Notes: generated by a model from the letters alone, not told the origin. A stretch of 64,000 bases of DNA from JBGPTK01 sp963797765 (GCA_963797765.1 CAWCQU010000002.1:1116001-1180000); one strand, 5' to 3'. Shown: positions 35,822-44,600, counted from the stretch's first letter. Numbers and translations: made by a program.

Positions 35822-35962
35822 TTGACTAAACGCACCTTTCAACCCAAAGTGCGCCGCCGGCACAAGACACACGGCTTCCGCTCGCGCATGAAGACGGTGG
35901 GCGGACGAAAAGTTCTGGCGGCACGCCGCAAGAAGGGACGCCATCGCCTTACGCCCATCTAG
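35822..35962 (+). CDS. rpmH: 50S ribosomal protein L34
   Basis: 46 residues: MTKRTFQPKVRRRHKTHGFR, then SRMKTVGGRKVLAARRKKGR and HRLTPI. The protein covers the whole L34 family, including the universal KRTxQP start and the RRxKxHGFRxRM core. The start is TTG at 35822, preceded by AAGGAG (35808-35813) with 8-bp spacing; no ATG is possible because the next Met is internal. First gene of the rpmH-rnpA-yidD-yidC-khpB cluster. Confidence 0.96.
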   Translation: MTKRTFQPKVRRRHKTHGFRSRMKTVGGRKVLAARRKKGRHRLTPI

Positions 35963-35996
35963 TCCGCGGCTGGGCTTTCCCCGCGCCGTTCGCCTG

Positions 35997-36311
35997 GTGC
36001 GCCGCTCGGAATTCGAAGTGGTGTATAAACAGGGTCGGCGGCAGACCAGTCCTTCGTTCGTCATTTTCGGCCGCGCCAATGGACTGGATCGAAGCCGGTT
36101 CGGACTAAGCGTGAAGCTTGCACAGGGCGGCGCGGTTTTACGGAACCGGATTCGCCGCCGCATCCGCGAAATTCTGCGGCTGCACCTCCAGGAGATTGCC
36201 CCGGGATGGGACATTGTCATACATCCGCGCGGCTCGGTAGCTCGCGCGCAGTTCACGATACTGGCGACGGAATTGGTGTCGCTGATCCGTCGCTTCGTGG
36301 CGCGCGCTTGA
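35997..36311 (+). CDS. rnpA: Ribonuclease P protein component
   Basis: 104 residues from a GTG at 35997. RRSEFEVVYKQGRR begins the protein, RFGLSVKLAQGGAVLRNRIRRRIREILR (parts: RFGLSV, AVLRNRIRRRIREIL) contains the RNR signature that binds the RNase P RNA, and DIVIHPRGSV follows. The frame is open upstream without another standard start, and the usual N-terminal RLxRRSEF helix begins a few residues earlier, so initiation at CTG 35970 or slightly upstream cannot be excluded. Directly follows rpmH by 34 bp, as in nearly all bacteria. Confidence 0.93.
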   Translation: MRRSEFEVVYKQGRRQTSPSFVIFGRANGLDRSRFGLSVKLAQGGAVLRNRIRRRIREILRLHLQEIAPGWDIVIHPRGSVARAQFTILATELVSLIRRFVARA

Positions 36312-36396
36312 ACCAGTGCGCGGGCGGCGGTGAACCGGCAGGATCGGAATCGATCGCGCACGGCCGGACGCCACGCGCTGGAGCCTGCTATTCGCC

Positions 36397-36741
36397 GTGC
36401 ATTTTTACAGAGTGTTTTTCTCGCCTTTTTTTGGAGCGGCCTGCAAATTTTATCCTTCGTGTTCCCAATACGCTCAGCAAGCGATCGAACGCTGGGGCGC
36501 GCGGCGCGGAGCGTGGCTTGCCTTGAAACGGCTGGGGCGCTGCCGGCCATTTGCGCAAGGCGGATATGATCCGGTTCCCGAGTTGCCCGCTGAAAATTCC
36601 GATATTGGTTCGGCTTTCAGTAGCACAGCCACTCCTGGCTGTGTTTCCGGCGAAAATGTAGGTATTACGCGCACAAGCAGGAGCGCCTGTGCCACTAAAA
36701 GCGGCGGACGATTGCGTAGCTCCGAGAGCGGAGGTAACGCG
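36397..36741 (+). CDS. yidD: YidD membrane-insertion efficiency factor, reading frame continuous with yidC
   Basis: From GTG 36397: FYRVFFSPFFGAACKFYPSCSQYA, in parts FYRVFFSPFFG and CKFYPSCSQYA, then RGAWLALKRLGRCRPFAQGGYDPVPE. This is the complete YidD (DUF37/hemolysin-like) signature with its three conserved cysteines in about 65 residues. No stop codon follows: the frame runs on through a 78-bp inverted-repeat element (36619-36696) and about 15 more codons into YidC. The usual YidD end (GGYDPVP) is at about 36585, so the last 50 codons are extra. Either the two proteins are made as a fusion, or YidC is translated separately from TTG 36742. Confidence 0.85.
36619..36696. repeat. 78-bp REPIN-like inverted-repeat element inside the yidD-yidC frame
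   Basis: The left arm 36619-36643 (AGTAGCACAGCCACTCCTGG...) and the right arm 36672-36696 are complementary at 20 of 25 positions around a 28-bp centre. The left arm is identical to the repeat that ends glmM at 9238-9263. The element length is divisible by three, so its insertion keeps the frame open, and no stop occurs in the frame used. Confidence 0.75.
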
Positions 36742-38452
36742 TTGAGCGAAATGTCTCCCGAGCGCCGCGCACTGCTGGCCTTCGTTTTGTCGATTATTAT
36801 CCTGTTGGTCTGGAGCCGTTTCTACAAGCCGCCCGCTCCCGCGCCGCAACCGGTTGCGAGCCAGCAGATGTCCCATCCCGGACAACCGGTGATACCTTCG
36901 GCGCCGCCTGCGGCTTCCAGCACCGCAACTGCCGCGTCCGCCGCGCCTGCGGCCGGGGCAAAAGCGGCCGATAAGGAAGCCATATACATCGTCGAAAGCC
37001 CGCTCTATCGAGTGGAATTTTCCAACCGCGGCGCGGTGGTGCAAAGCTGGCAGTTGAAAAAATATTCCGACGATCAGAAGCCGCCGCACGTTCTCGACCT
37101 GGTGAACGCCCAAACTTCGAAGCAGCTTGGCACGTGGCCCTTCTCGCTTGTGCTGGATGATCCTCAACTCCAGGACATGGCGAATTCCGCGCTCTACCAG
37201 GTGAATCCTTCGCAGAATAGCGTGCAGGCGCCGGCGGAAATCACCTTTGAATGGAGCGATGGCCGCCTGGCCGTCAGCAAACATCTGAAGTTTTCGACAG
37301 GTTACCTTTTTAACCTGGATGTCTCCGCGACGCTGGATGGCAAGCCCTTGTCCGTTGCGGTTGCGTGGCGCGGCGGCTTCGGCGACGTCAATGCCTATAA
37401 GGCCGCGCAAACTTTGAATGTTTTTTATTCGACGAATGGCAAGCTGAACGTGCTGGCGTACAAGAAACTGGGAGTTTCCAGCCATCCGGAACAGCGCATG
37501 GAACAGCCCGGCACGATGGAATACGTGGGCATTGAAGATCAATTTTTCACCGCCGCGTTTCTTTCGAATGGCACGGGGCTCGATCTATGGCACTGGGCCG
37601 AGCAGCGCGATGTTACGGACGGGGATAAAACAGAAAAAGAACCCGTGGCAGAAATGGCTGCGAGCACCCCCGCCCCCGGCCCTCTGAGCGCCCGCGTTTA
37701 CGTGGGCCCCAAAGATCTTGCTCAACTGGAAGCGCTGCAGCCGCCGCTGGAAGATCTGGTGCAGTTCGGATGGACGGGAATCATCGCCAAGCCGCTGTTT
37801 GAAGTTTTGAAATGGATTTACCGCTACGTTCCGAACTACGGCTGGGCCATCGTGCTGCTGACGCTGGCGATCAACCTGGCGCTGTTCCCGCTAAAGATGA
37901 AGAGCTGGCGCTCGATGCAGCGGATGCAGAAAGTGGCGCCGGAAGTGGAATCGATCAAGCAGAAATATCAAAAATATGGGATGACCGATCCGCGCAAGAA
38001 GAAAATGAACGAAGAAATGATGGCGATCTACCAGCGCGAAGGGATCAATCCCGATGGGCAGCTGCTTGCCCATGCTCTTTCAAATGCCCATTTGGTGGGC
38101 GCTGTACCGCATGCTGCAAGGCGCCATTGAATTGCGCCACGCGCCGTGGATGGGCTGGATTCACGATTTGTCGGCCCACGACCCGTATTACATTTTGCCG
38201 ATTTTGATGACGGTGACGATGTACCTGATGCAGAAAATGACGCCGGTGACGACCGTCGATCCCATGCAGCAGAAAATGATGACGCTGATGCCGCTGATGT
38301 TCGGGATTTTCTTCTTCACGCTTTCCAGCGGATTGGTGCTTTATATTTTCACCAGCAACCTGGTGGGCATGGGCCAGCAATGGTATCTGAATCGTACCGC
38401 GCCGCTTCCCGCCAAAGGCAAAGGGCCCAAGGGCAACGGAAAAAACACTTGA
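36742..38452 (+). CDS. yidC: Membrane protein insertase YidC (single-base frameshift near 38053)
   Basis: About 570 residues over two frames. TTG at 36742 with GGAGG 7 bp upstream is the best separate start; ATG at 36751 is the alternative. RALLAFVLSIIILLVWSRFY is TM1; the periplasmic domain spans about residues 75-340; then YVPNYGWAIVLLTLAINLALFPL (TM2) with the coiled cytoplasmic loop KSWRSMQRMQKVAPE. At 38053 an extra G after CCC shifts the frame; the sequence resumes as MGSCLPMLFQMPIWWALYRML, then DPYYILPILMTVTMYLMQ and TLMPLMFGIFFFTLSSGLVLY, and ends in a basic tail (KGKGPKGNGKNT). Without correction the protein would stop at 38130 and lose its last three helices. YidC is usually essential, so an assembly error is likely. 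Confidence 0.9.
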
Positions 38453-38496
38453 CGCAGCCTGCGAACCAATTATTCTCGCGGGAACGAACGGGGACA

Positions 38497-39015
38497 ATGA
38501 ACCAGCGTTTTATTCGCGAGGGCAAACTTGACCTGACCGCACTGACCGCGGAGTTGCGGCGTTTTCTCGATCTTGCGATGAAGCAGATGCATTTGGATCT
38601 GCGTTACAACGTGGCAGACTTGGCTACGGAAGCGGGCGGTCCAGGTTCCGCGGGCGTACTGGTTAATTTTAGCGGCGGCGATCTGGAATTGCTGCTGCAG
38701 CGGAATGGTGAACTTCTTTTCGCCCTGGAATATCTGGCGATGCGGTGGCTGGGACTGGACCAGCCGTTTCATGAACACCTTCGGTTCGATGCCGGCGATT
38801 TTCGCGCGGTGCGTCTGGAGGAATTGAAATTATCCGCCCGCGTGGCGGCGGAGCGGGTGCGCGAATCGCGCCAGCCATTCCATTTCAATTCCATGCCGTC
38901 GCGGGAGCGCCGCGTAATTCATCTGGAACTCAGCAACATGGCAGGGCTGCGCACGGAAAGCGAAGGCGCCGGCGAAAAGCGCCACCTGGTGATCTACCCG
39001 GTCGATACGAAATAA
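38497..39015 (+). CDS. khpB: KH/R3H RNA-binding protein KhpB (Jag)
   Basis: 172 residues from ATG 38497. A KH-like domain (about 40-110: LDLRYNVADL, GVLVNFSGGDLELLLQRNGELLFALEYL) is followed by an R3H domain (about 112-172: ARVAAERVRESRQPFHFNSM, then SRERRVIHLEL and GLRTESEGAGEKRHLVIYP). The R-x3-H signature is RRVIH. The usual N-terminal Jag_N domain is absent, as in several non-Firmicutes. Gene order yidC-khpB is near universal; the partner KhpA is at 25243. Confidence 0.92.
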   Translation: MNQRFIREGKLDLTALTAELRRFLDLAMKQMHLDLRYNVADLATEAGGPGSAGVLVNFSGGDLELLLQRNGELLFALEYLAMRWLGLDQPFHEHLRFDAGDFRAVRLEELKLSARVAAERVRESRQPFHFNSMPSRERRVIHLELSNMAGLRTESEGAGEKRHLVIYPVDTK

Positions 39016-39043
39016 ATCTTATTTTTGAGAGCGAGAGAGGGCG

Positions 39044-39340
39044 ATGCCGGAACCAGTCGTCGCAATTGTGGTGGCAGAAGTTCTTTCAGGCAAAGAAGCG
39101 GAATTTGAAACACTGGCCGGCCAGCTTTTTGAATTAATCCGCCGCAAGGATTATGGCACGGACCGCCTGCTGCGCTCACTGCGGCAACCGAATCTTTATT
39201 ACGATATTCGCGATTGGGCCAGCCAGGAAGCCGCCGAACAATCGCAGCGCGATCCGGAATTGCAAGCGTTGCGGGTTCGGCTTGCCGAAATCTGCAAAGT
39301 TTCCGAAGTGATTTACTCCGCCCGCGAAGTCAGCCTCTAA
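39044..39340 (+). CDS. Putative quinol monooxygenase / ABM-domain protein
   Basis: 98 residues forming a dimeric alpha-beta barrel typical of antibiotic biosynthesis monooxygenase (ABM)-like proteins: VVAIVVAEVLSGKEAEFETLAGQL (in parts VAIVVAEVLSGKEAEF and TLAGQLFELI), then TDRLLRSLRQPNLYYDIRDWASQEA and a terminal EVSL. YYDIRDWAS corresponds to the usual FxxxExWxS strand-loop. Function ranges from quinone oxidation to haem degradation, so none is assigned. 28 bp after khpB on the same strand. Confidence 0.7.
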   Translation: MPEPVVAIVVAEVLSGKEAEFETLAGQLFELIRRKDYGTDRLLRSLRQPNLYYDIRDWASQEAAEQSQRDPELQALRVRLAEICKVSEVIYSAREVSL

Positions 39341-39352
39341 TTTTTCCGCGAG

Positions 39353-39955
39353 TTAAATTTCCAGCAGGTAGCCAGCTTTTCCGACGTTGATGCAGCGCGT
39401 GGATCCAATGAGATCCGATCGTCCTGCGCACTCGTGAATGTGCCCGCTGAAAACATAAGCAGGCTGATTGCGTTCCACCTAGGCGCGCACGGAGTGGCTG
39501 CCGGCGTGCTTTCCCGGAGCAAATTCATCCAGCTTGGAATTGTGCGGAGGGCAATGGGCGACCAGATAGCGAGGTTTCGCCGATTCGAACTCGGCCAGGG
39601 CTTCGGCGATCTCCGCTTCAGAATATTCTCCGGGGGTATCGAACGGCGTGGGATTACTGTAACCGAGACCGGCCCAGGTGCATTGAGGGTCGGTGCCGGC
39701 GGTTTGGATGCGCCGGTGAAAATCAATCAAACCATATTTTTCGCAGAAGGCCGAGGATTGCTCCTGCGTTTCATGGTTTCCCGGGATCACCCACACACGT
39801 TCCGCGAACGGACGAAATAATTCTCCGCATCGGTCGAGTCCACGGCCGAAATTGGAAAGATCGCCGGCGGAAATGTAGATATGCGCCGGGCGGGCGAGCA
39901 ATTGTTCCAGCGAGCGCAGATCGCCGTGAATGTCGCTGAAGATCAGAAATTTCAT
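39353..39955 (-). pseudogene. Calcineurin-like metallophosphoesterase with an in-frame TAG at codon 159
   Basis: FLIFSDIHGDL (first metal ligands), ISAGDLSNFG, VIPGNHE and LVAHCPPHNSKLD show a complete calcineurin-like active site in the first 158 codons. Codon 159 is TAG (39479-39481, minus strand) in the sequence HSVRA-stop-VERNQPAY. The same frame continues for 41 codons with the expected final motif VFSGHIHECAGR and ends at TAA 39353-39355. A tryptophan (TGG) in place of TAG would give a normal 200-residue enzyme. Other genes here use TAG as a normal stop, so recoding is unlikely. The start overlaps the upstream gene by 4 bp. Confidence 0.8.
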
Positions 39956-41166
39956 TTTGAATTCTCACCCGTCGCGGGAGAACTATCCGCATTCGGATGC
40001 GGATACGTTAGCTTGCCGACCCAGCCTTCTTCCAACAATTTTCCATTTTTATCAAATACCACCTGGAAGACAAAGGAGGCCGGCCTTTTGCCGCTGCGGT
40101 CGAAAAATCGGAGATCGCTGAATTCGACGATTTCACGATTGTCGCCCGCTATATAGTGGATCATTGGAAAACGAGCGAACCAAAAATACGTGCGCACCTC
40201 TTCGAGCGCGCGTGCTCTGGCGATCAATGGATTCGGCGGCGAATCGGCGATTGCATAGAAAACCGGAAGCTGTGAATTGCGCAAATCGAAACGCGCTTCA
40301 TAAACGCCGCCTTCCGCGCGAATCAATCCCATCCAATCCAGAAGTGACGGTGGAATCGGCAATGCCCCCATGCGGTGCACGGAGATATGATTTGCATCCG
40401 CAAACGCTTGCACACGATTCAGGGCGGCATGATGAGCGAATCCGCAGGCGATGAGGTAAACCGCCGCCACGTAGGTTCCCCAGCGGCACCAGGCGCCCCG
40501 GCCGACATCGAAGCCGCTCCCATTCAGCAGCGGCAGAAAAAATAAACCGGCAAGCACGATGATGAACACGAATAGCGACCACAGCGAAAACGGAAACTGA
40601 ACGGCGCGCGCAATTCCCCAGGCCGCGAATGCTCCAATGCCGCACAACGCCCACATTCCCGCGGCCTTTTGAACGCTTTTTTCGCGACGCGAATAGACCC
40701 AGGCAACAATTTGAGGTACCAACAGAATCGCCGAAAAGCAAAAATCAATGATGAACAGCAGGTCCCAAGCCACGCGCGCATTCGATATCGGCATCCACAT
40801 GCGCGTGCCGAAAGAGGTCATGCCGTCCAGCAGGATGTGGCTTGCGATGCCCACGGCATACGCGAGAAAAAGCACAGCCATCGAAGGGCAATCACGGCCC
40901 CACCGCCGCAGCAGCCATCGCGTGAGCCACGCAAAAATCGCTGCAAAAATGGGCAGACCGACAAAGGAGTGAGTGAACCCTCGATGGATTTTGGCGATGG
41001 CGAGAGGATCGTGGCTGAACGCTTCGATCAGGATGTCGCTATCCGGAAAAACGGAACCAAGGGTGACCGCAAGGATCGCGACACGGCCCTTGAACGCGTG
41101 TTTATCGTTCGAAAAATATGCTTTGCCGAGCAGGCCGCCGCCGATGGCGTGTGTGATCGTGTCCAT
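39952..41166 (-). CDS. Membrane-bound metal-dependent hydrolase (YdjM / DUF457 family)
   Basis: 404 residues. The N-terminal half is the DUF457 domain: MDTITHAIGGGLLG, VFPDSDIL, HRGFTHSFVGLPIFA and ASHILLDGMTSFGTRMW place His and Asp residues in the order expected for a membrane-embedded metal site. Five or six helices follow, and a soluble C-terminal part of about 170 residues (from about 235). E. coli YdjM belongs to the LexA regulon; lipid hydrolysis has been suggested but not shown. Translationally coupled (ATGA) to the phosphoesterase. Confidence 0.88.
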   Translation of the reverse strand: MDTITHAIGGGLLGKAYFSNDKHAFKGRVAILAVTLGSVFPDSDILIEAFSHDPLAIAKIHRGFTHSFVGLPIFAAIFAWLTRWLLRRWGRDCPSMAVLFLAYAVGIASHILLDGMTSFGTRMWMPISNARVAWDLLFIIDFCFSAILLVPQIVAWVYSRREKSVQKAAGMWALCGIGAFAAWGIARAVQFPFSLWSLFVFIIVLAGLFFLPLLNGSGFDVGRGAWCRWGTYVAAVYLIACGFAHHAALNRVQAFADANHISVHRMGALPIPPSLLDWMGLIRAEGGVYEARFDLRNSQLPVFYAIADSPPNPLIARARALEEVRTYFWFARFPMIHYIAGDNREIVEFSDLRFFDRSGKRPASFVFQVVFDKNGKLLEEGWVGKLTYPHPNADSSPATGENSK

Positions 41167-41206
41167 GAACTAGATTACGAGCTATGGGTATCCGGGATTT
41201 TCAGCA

Positions 41207-42268
41207 TTAGGAGATTTCAATCAGCGGCGAACGCTTCTCGAAAACGGCTCCGATGGGCTGGAATGCGATATCATGATTGCTGAACACTTCTTGCGCGGGC
41301 CGCACTGCTTCGGGGGCAAGCGCGATCAGAAATCCTCCCGAAGTTTGAGGATCGAAGAATAAATTCCGATACTCCTCCTTCACGCGGTCCGAGAATTCCA
41401 CGCAGCCTTCCAGAAAATCGCGATTATTTTTCAAGCCACCCGAAATGAAATTTTGCCGGGACGCCTCGATTGCGCCCGGCAAGTAGCTGACGCAGGTGTG
41501 ATCGAGGCGAAACGAGACACCGCTGCCGATGGCCATTTCGCGCGCGTGGCCCAGCAAGCCGAAACCGGTTATGTCCGTTACGGCATGAACCGGAGTTCCC
41601 TTGCCTTTCGTGGCCGATTCTACCGCCCGCAGGGCTTCGCTTGCTGCGCGATTGAGCTGAGTCATGGAAGCTGAAGATGCGGCGACCGACTCCTCGCTAG
41701 CGCTTCCCTGCTTGAGCGCCGTCGCAATCATGCCTGTGCCAATTGCTTTGGTGAGAAGGAGCACATCTCCCGGCCGGGCGCCTACGTTTCTCCAGAAACG
41801 TTTTGGGTGGACAAGGCCGGTGACGGCATATCCAAATTTCATTTCGTCGTCGCGGATGGAATGCCCTCCCAGTACGGTACACTTGGCTTCCATCATCTTT
41901 GAGAGGCCGCCGCGCATTATCTGTTCGAGAATCTCCGCCGGCCCAGCCGTGGGAAACGCCACTATGGTTAGGGCGGTTAACGGGCGGCCACCCATGGCAA
42001 AAACATCACTGAGCGCGTTGGTGGCTGCGACTTGGCCATACGTGAAAGGATCGTCGACGATCGGCGTGAAAAAATCGACGGTTTGAACCAGGGCTTGTTC
42101 CTCATTCAAGCGATAGATGCCCGCATCGTCGCTGGTTTCAAATCCAACCAGCAGATTCGGATCAGCCTGCTTGGGAAGACCCCGCAGAACCGCATCCAAA
42201 ATTCCCGGACTCATTTTGGCCGCGCATCCAGCCGCTTTTGCATTGGTAGTGAGCCTGACCGTTTCCAC
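41207..42268 (-). CDS. selD: Selenide, water dikinase
   Basis: 353 residues from GTG 42268, which has GGGAGGT 9 bp upstream; the frame is open to 42403, but the longer form would exceed the family length of about 345. The N-terminal catalytic loop reads KAAGCAAKMSP, with the active-site Cys and Lys in the C-x-x-K spacing, so this is a Cys rather than a selenocysteine form. TSDDAGIYRL, QTVDFFTPIVDDPFTYG (in parts TVDFFTPIVDDP, FTYGQVAATNALSDVFAMGG) and the C-terminal TDITGFGLLGH and DPQTSGGFLIA are all present. It makes selenophosphate for selenocysteine or selenouridine; neither selA nor selB is in the window. Confidence 0.96.
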   Translation of the reverse strand: METVRLTTNAKAAGCAAKMSPGILDAVLRGLPKQADPNLLVGFETSDDAGIYRLNEEQALVQTVDFFTPIVDDPFTYGQVAATNALSDVFAMGGRPLTALTIVAFPTAGPAEILEQIMRGGLSKMMEAKCTVLGGHSIRDDEMKFGYAVTGLVHPKRFWRNVGARPGDVLLLTKAIGTGMIATALKQGSASEESVAASSASMTQLNRAASEALRAVESATKGKGTPVHAVTDITGFGLLGHAREMAIGSGVSFRLDHTCVSYLPGAIEASRQNFISGGLKNNRDFLEGCVEFSDRVKEEYRNLFFDPQTSGGFLIALAPEAVRPAQEVFSNHDIAFQPIGAVFEKRSPLIEIS

Positions 42269-42418
42269 CAGATCGATACCTCCCGAAGGTTCCCGTTCTG
42301 AATAATGATTATACAGCGCTGAAGTTGCAAGTGATGTGCGGCGTTGTGGAAGAAAGGCGAGTCGGCACTTAGGAAAGGCGGAGACCTTCGCGCGGGTCTG
42401 CAAAACAGCGTTTGCCTG

Positions 42419-42823
42419 CTACACCTGAACCGATCGAACAGGAATCGCAATCGTTCTGGAAACCGGGGTCGAGGCAATTATGTGGCAGTTTCCGTCGAAC
42501 ATGCCGCCCGGGAGAATTACCAGGCAGGGCGAATAAATTTCGCCGGTCACCATGGCTTTGGATTGAATTTCAACGCGAGTTTTCGCAAAAATCGTGCCGT
42601 CAAACTTTCCTGCGATCAAGATGTGATTCCCTTCGATCTGCCCATCCACGCGAGCGTTTTCGCCCAGCACCAGGCTGTGATCCGAGATCACCGTGCCTTT
42701 GAGTTCACCGTCAAATCGAAAAATGCCTGTTACTTCGAGCTTGCCTTCAAACCGGACGCCGCGTTCGATAAAGCCCGTCCAATTCGCGGAATTTGAAATT
42801 TGCTTGGAGTCTTTGCTGGCCAT
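42419..42823 (-). CDS. Bactofilin
   Basis: 134 residues: IERGVRFEGKLEVTGIFRFD, GELKGTVISDHSLVLGENAR, DGQIEGNHILIAGKFDGTIF, VEIQSKAMVTGEIY form the right-handed beta-helix (DUF583) of bactofilins, flanked by short disordered ends. Bactofilins polymerise without nucleotides and localise cell-wall enzymes or segregation proteins. The gene follows parB by 39 bp on the same strand, and in Myxococcus bactofilins position ParABS, so a link to chromosome segregation is plausible. Confidence 0.92.
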   Translation of the reverse strand: MASKDSKQISNSANWTGFIERGVRFEGKLEVTGIFRFDGELKGTVISDHSLVLGENARVDGQIEGNHILIAGKFDGTIFAKTRVEIQSKAMVTGEIYSPCLVILPGGMFDGNCHIIASTPVSRTIAIPVRSVQV

Positions 42824-42862
42824 GGGAGGTAAATTGCTAGCGATTACATACTACCACTGTAG

Positions 42863-43774
42863 TTATTTTCCCAAGAGTCGTTCGTAAAGTCCATTCAGTT
42901 GCGCATCGTCGTAAAATTCCAGAATCAGCTGACCGGGGCGGCTGCCAATCTTAGGCCGCAGCGTGACACGTGTGCCGAGAGCTCGTTGCAACTCTTCGAG
43001 CGCCGCCCTGGTATTCGGGTCGTGGCCTGCAACTACCGGCGCAGCAGCGACGGCGCTGGCTGATCGCGCCCCTATTCTTTCGAGCTGCCGCACGGAAAAG
43101 CCACCTTTTGACGCCCGCCTGGCAAGGGAAATACGCTCTGGGCCTTCCGGGACCGCGAGCAAGGCGCGGCCGTGGCCTGCGCTCAGCTTTCCTTCTTCCA
43201 TCATTTCCTGAATCGCGTCTTCCAATCGAAGCAACCGAATTGCATTGGCGATGGTGGCGCGATCTTTTCCGGTTCGTTCGGCTACTTGCTCTTGAGTTAA
43301 ATGGAATTCACCGATCAATCGATCGAAGGCCCTGGCCTGCTCGATCGGATTCAAATCCTCGCGCTGCAAGTTTTCAACGAGCGTCATTTCCAGCGCGAGT
43401 TCTTCCGCCACCTCTTTCAGCACCGCGGGAACGCGCTGCAGACTGGCACGTTGAGCCGCGCGCCAGCGCCGTTCGCCAGCGATGAGCTGGTAGCGGGCGC
43501 CCCTTCGACGGACCAGGAGCGGCTGAATGATTCCACTCGATCGAATCGACTGTGCGAGTTCTTCAAGCGCGGTTTCTTGGAATCGAGTGCGTGGTTGATA
43601 GGGACTTGGGTCAATCAAGTCGATATCGATCTGGATCAAGCTCTCAGCCGGGGCAAGAGCTGGCTGGGCGGCAGCGGCGGCACCGCTGGTTGAGGGGCTT
43701 ATTTTGGGAGCCGGAACCGGTTCAGGATCCCGAATGAGCGCGCTCAGCCCTTTCCCCAACGCGTTTCTGGTCAT
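42863..43774 (-). CDS. parB: Chromosome-partitioning protein ParB (Noc/Spo0J family)
   Basis: 303 residues from ATG 43774, with AAGGAG at 9 bp; it starts MTRNALGKGLSALIRD, the family hallmark. ParB/Srx CTPase domain: IDPSPYQPRTRF, ELAQSIRSSGIIQPLLVRR, RYQLIAGERRWRAAQ (the GERRxRA box). Helix-turn-helix that reads parS: LTQEQVAERTGKDRATIANAIRLL. The C-terminal dimerisation part (from about 235) binds DNA and ends ERLLGK. A middle low-complexity insert (SGAAAAAQPALAPAE) precedes the core. Overlaps parA by 53 bp. Two parS sites are 0.8-0.9 kb away. Confidence 0.97.
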   Translation of the reverse strand: MTRNALGKGLSALIRDPEPVPAPKISPSTSGAAAAAQPALAPAESLIQIDIDLIDPSPYQPRTRFQETALEELAQSIRSSGIIQPLLVRRRGARYQLIAGERRWRAAQRASLQRVPAVLKEVAEELALEMTLVENLQREDLNPIEQARAFDRLIGEFHLTQEQVAERTGKDRATIANAIRLLRLEDAIQEMMEEGKLSAGHGRALLAVPEGPERISLARRASKGGFSVRQLERIGARSASAVAAAPVVAGHDPNTRAALEELQRALGTRVTLRPKIGSRPGQLILEFYDDAQLNGLYERLLGK

Positions 43775-44600
43775 TAGCGATAAGCTCCTTTGCCAGTTGG
43801 ATATAGCTCTCGGCCCCTTTACTATGTATGTCGTAGAAGATGACTGGCTTTCCGTGACTGGGGGCTTCGGCCAGGCGCACATTGCGCGGGATCACTGATT
43901 CGAATACCTGGGCTCCGAAGAAACTACGAAGGTCTGCGGCGACCTGCTTAGAGAGAGTTGTCCGCTCATCATACATCGTGAGCAATATACCCTCAATTGC
44001 GAGGGAGGGATTCAGGGTTCGGCGCAATCGCATGAGTGTATCCAGCAACTCGGAAACTCCTTCGAGCGCCAGATATTCGCATTGGATAGGCACGAGGACT
44101 GAATCGCTGGCCGCTAACGCGTTAATGGTAAGAAGATCGAGGGCGGGGGGACAATCAACGATGATGTACTTATAATCCGGCCTGAGCTTTTCCATAATGG
44201 CGCGGAGCCGGTATTCCCTATTCTCCATGTTCACGAGCTCGACAGCCGCGCCCACCAGATTCTTATCTGATGGGATAAGATCGAGCCCTTCCACCTGAGT
44301 AGGAATGACGATGCGGCTTAATGGCTCGTCCAGAATCAACGCATGATACAGAGTGCGGCGAGCGGGATCTTTTGGGAAACCGAGACCTGATGTGGTGTTT
44401 CCCTGGGGGTCGTTATCGATAATTAGAGTTTTTTGCTCGGCGGCGGCTAGGGATGCTCCGAGATTTATCGCTGTGGTTGTTTTACCCACGCCACCTTTCT
44501 GATTTGCGATCGCAATAACTCTAGCCAGAGAGCCCTCCAGTTTTGGAGGTGAATCTATCAAAGACGGTGCGACGGTAGCAAGTTGTTTCACGTGGAACAT
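43722..44600 (-). CDS. parA: Chromosome-partitioning ATPase ParA (Soj)
   Basis: 292 residues. VIAIANQKGGVGKTTTAINLG carries the deviant Walker A (KGGVGKTT) in parts, followed by IIDNDPQGNTTSGLG (Walker A' and switch I), IIVDCPPALDLLTINAL (switch II) and RNVRLAEAPSHGKP, all standard for chromosomal ParA. The start MFHVKQ at 44600 is encoded by the parS palindrome itself; the frame is open to 44786, but the upstream part would contain the second parS and no ribosome-binding site. Position between rsmG and parB is the classical origin-proximal order. Confidence 0.96.
   Translation of the reverse strand: MFHVKQLATVAPSLIDSPPKLEGSLARVIAIANQKGGVGKTTTAINLGASLAAAEQKTLIIDNDPQGNTTSGLGFPKDPARRTLYHALILDEPLSRIVIPTQVEGLDLIPSDKNLVGAAVELVNMENREYRLRAIMEKLRPDYKYIIVDCPPALDLLTINALAASDSVLVPIQCEYLALEGVSELLDTLMRLRRTLNPSLAIEGILLTMYDERTTLSKQVAADLRSFFGAQVFESVIPRNVRLAEAPSHGKPVIFYDIHSKGAESYIQLAKELIANDQKRVGERAERAHSGS
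44584..44599. promoter_or_regulatory. parS centromere site 1
   Basis: TGTTTCACGTGGAACA, one base from the consensus TGTTTCACGTGAAACA and palindromic at 14 of 16 positions. It overlaps the first codons of parA (Phe-His-Val-Lys-Gln). ParB loads here and spreads. Confidence 0.9.

Noticed and set aside
35422..35835. 137-codon minus-strand ORF overlapping the rpmH promoter and start
   Set aside because: It overlaps the promoter, ribosome-binding site and first codons of rpmH and has no recognisable domain.
39353..39955. TAG recoded as an amino acid (pyrrolysine-like)
   Set aside because: TAG ends many other genes in the window and the residue expected is tryptophan, so a point mutation or error is simpler.
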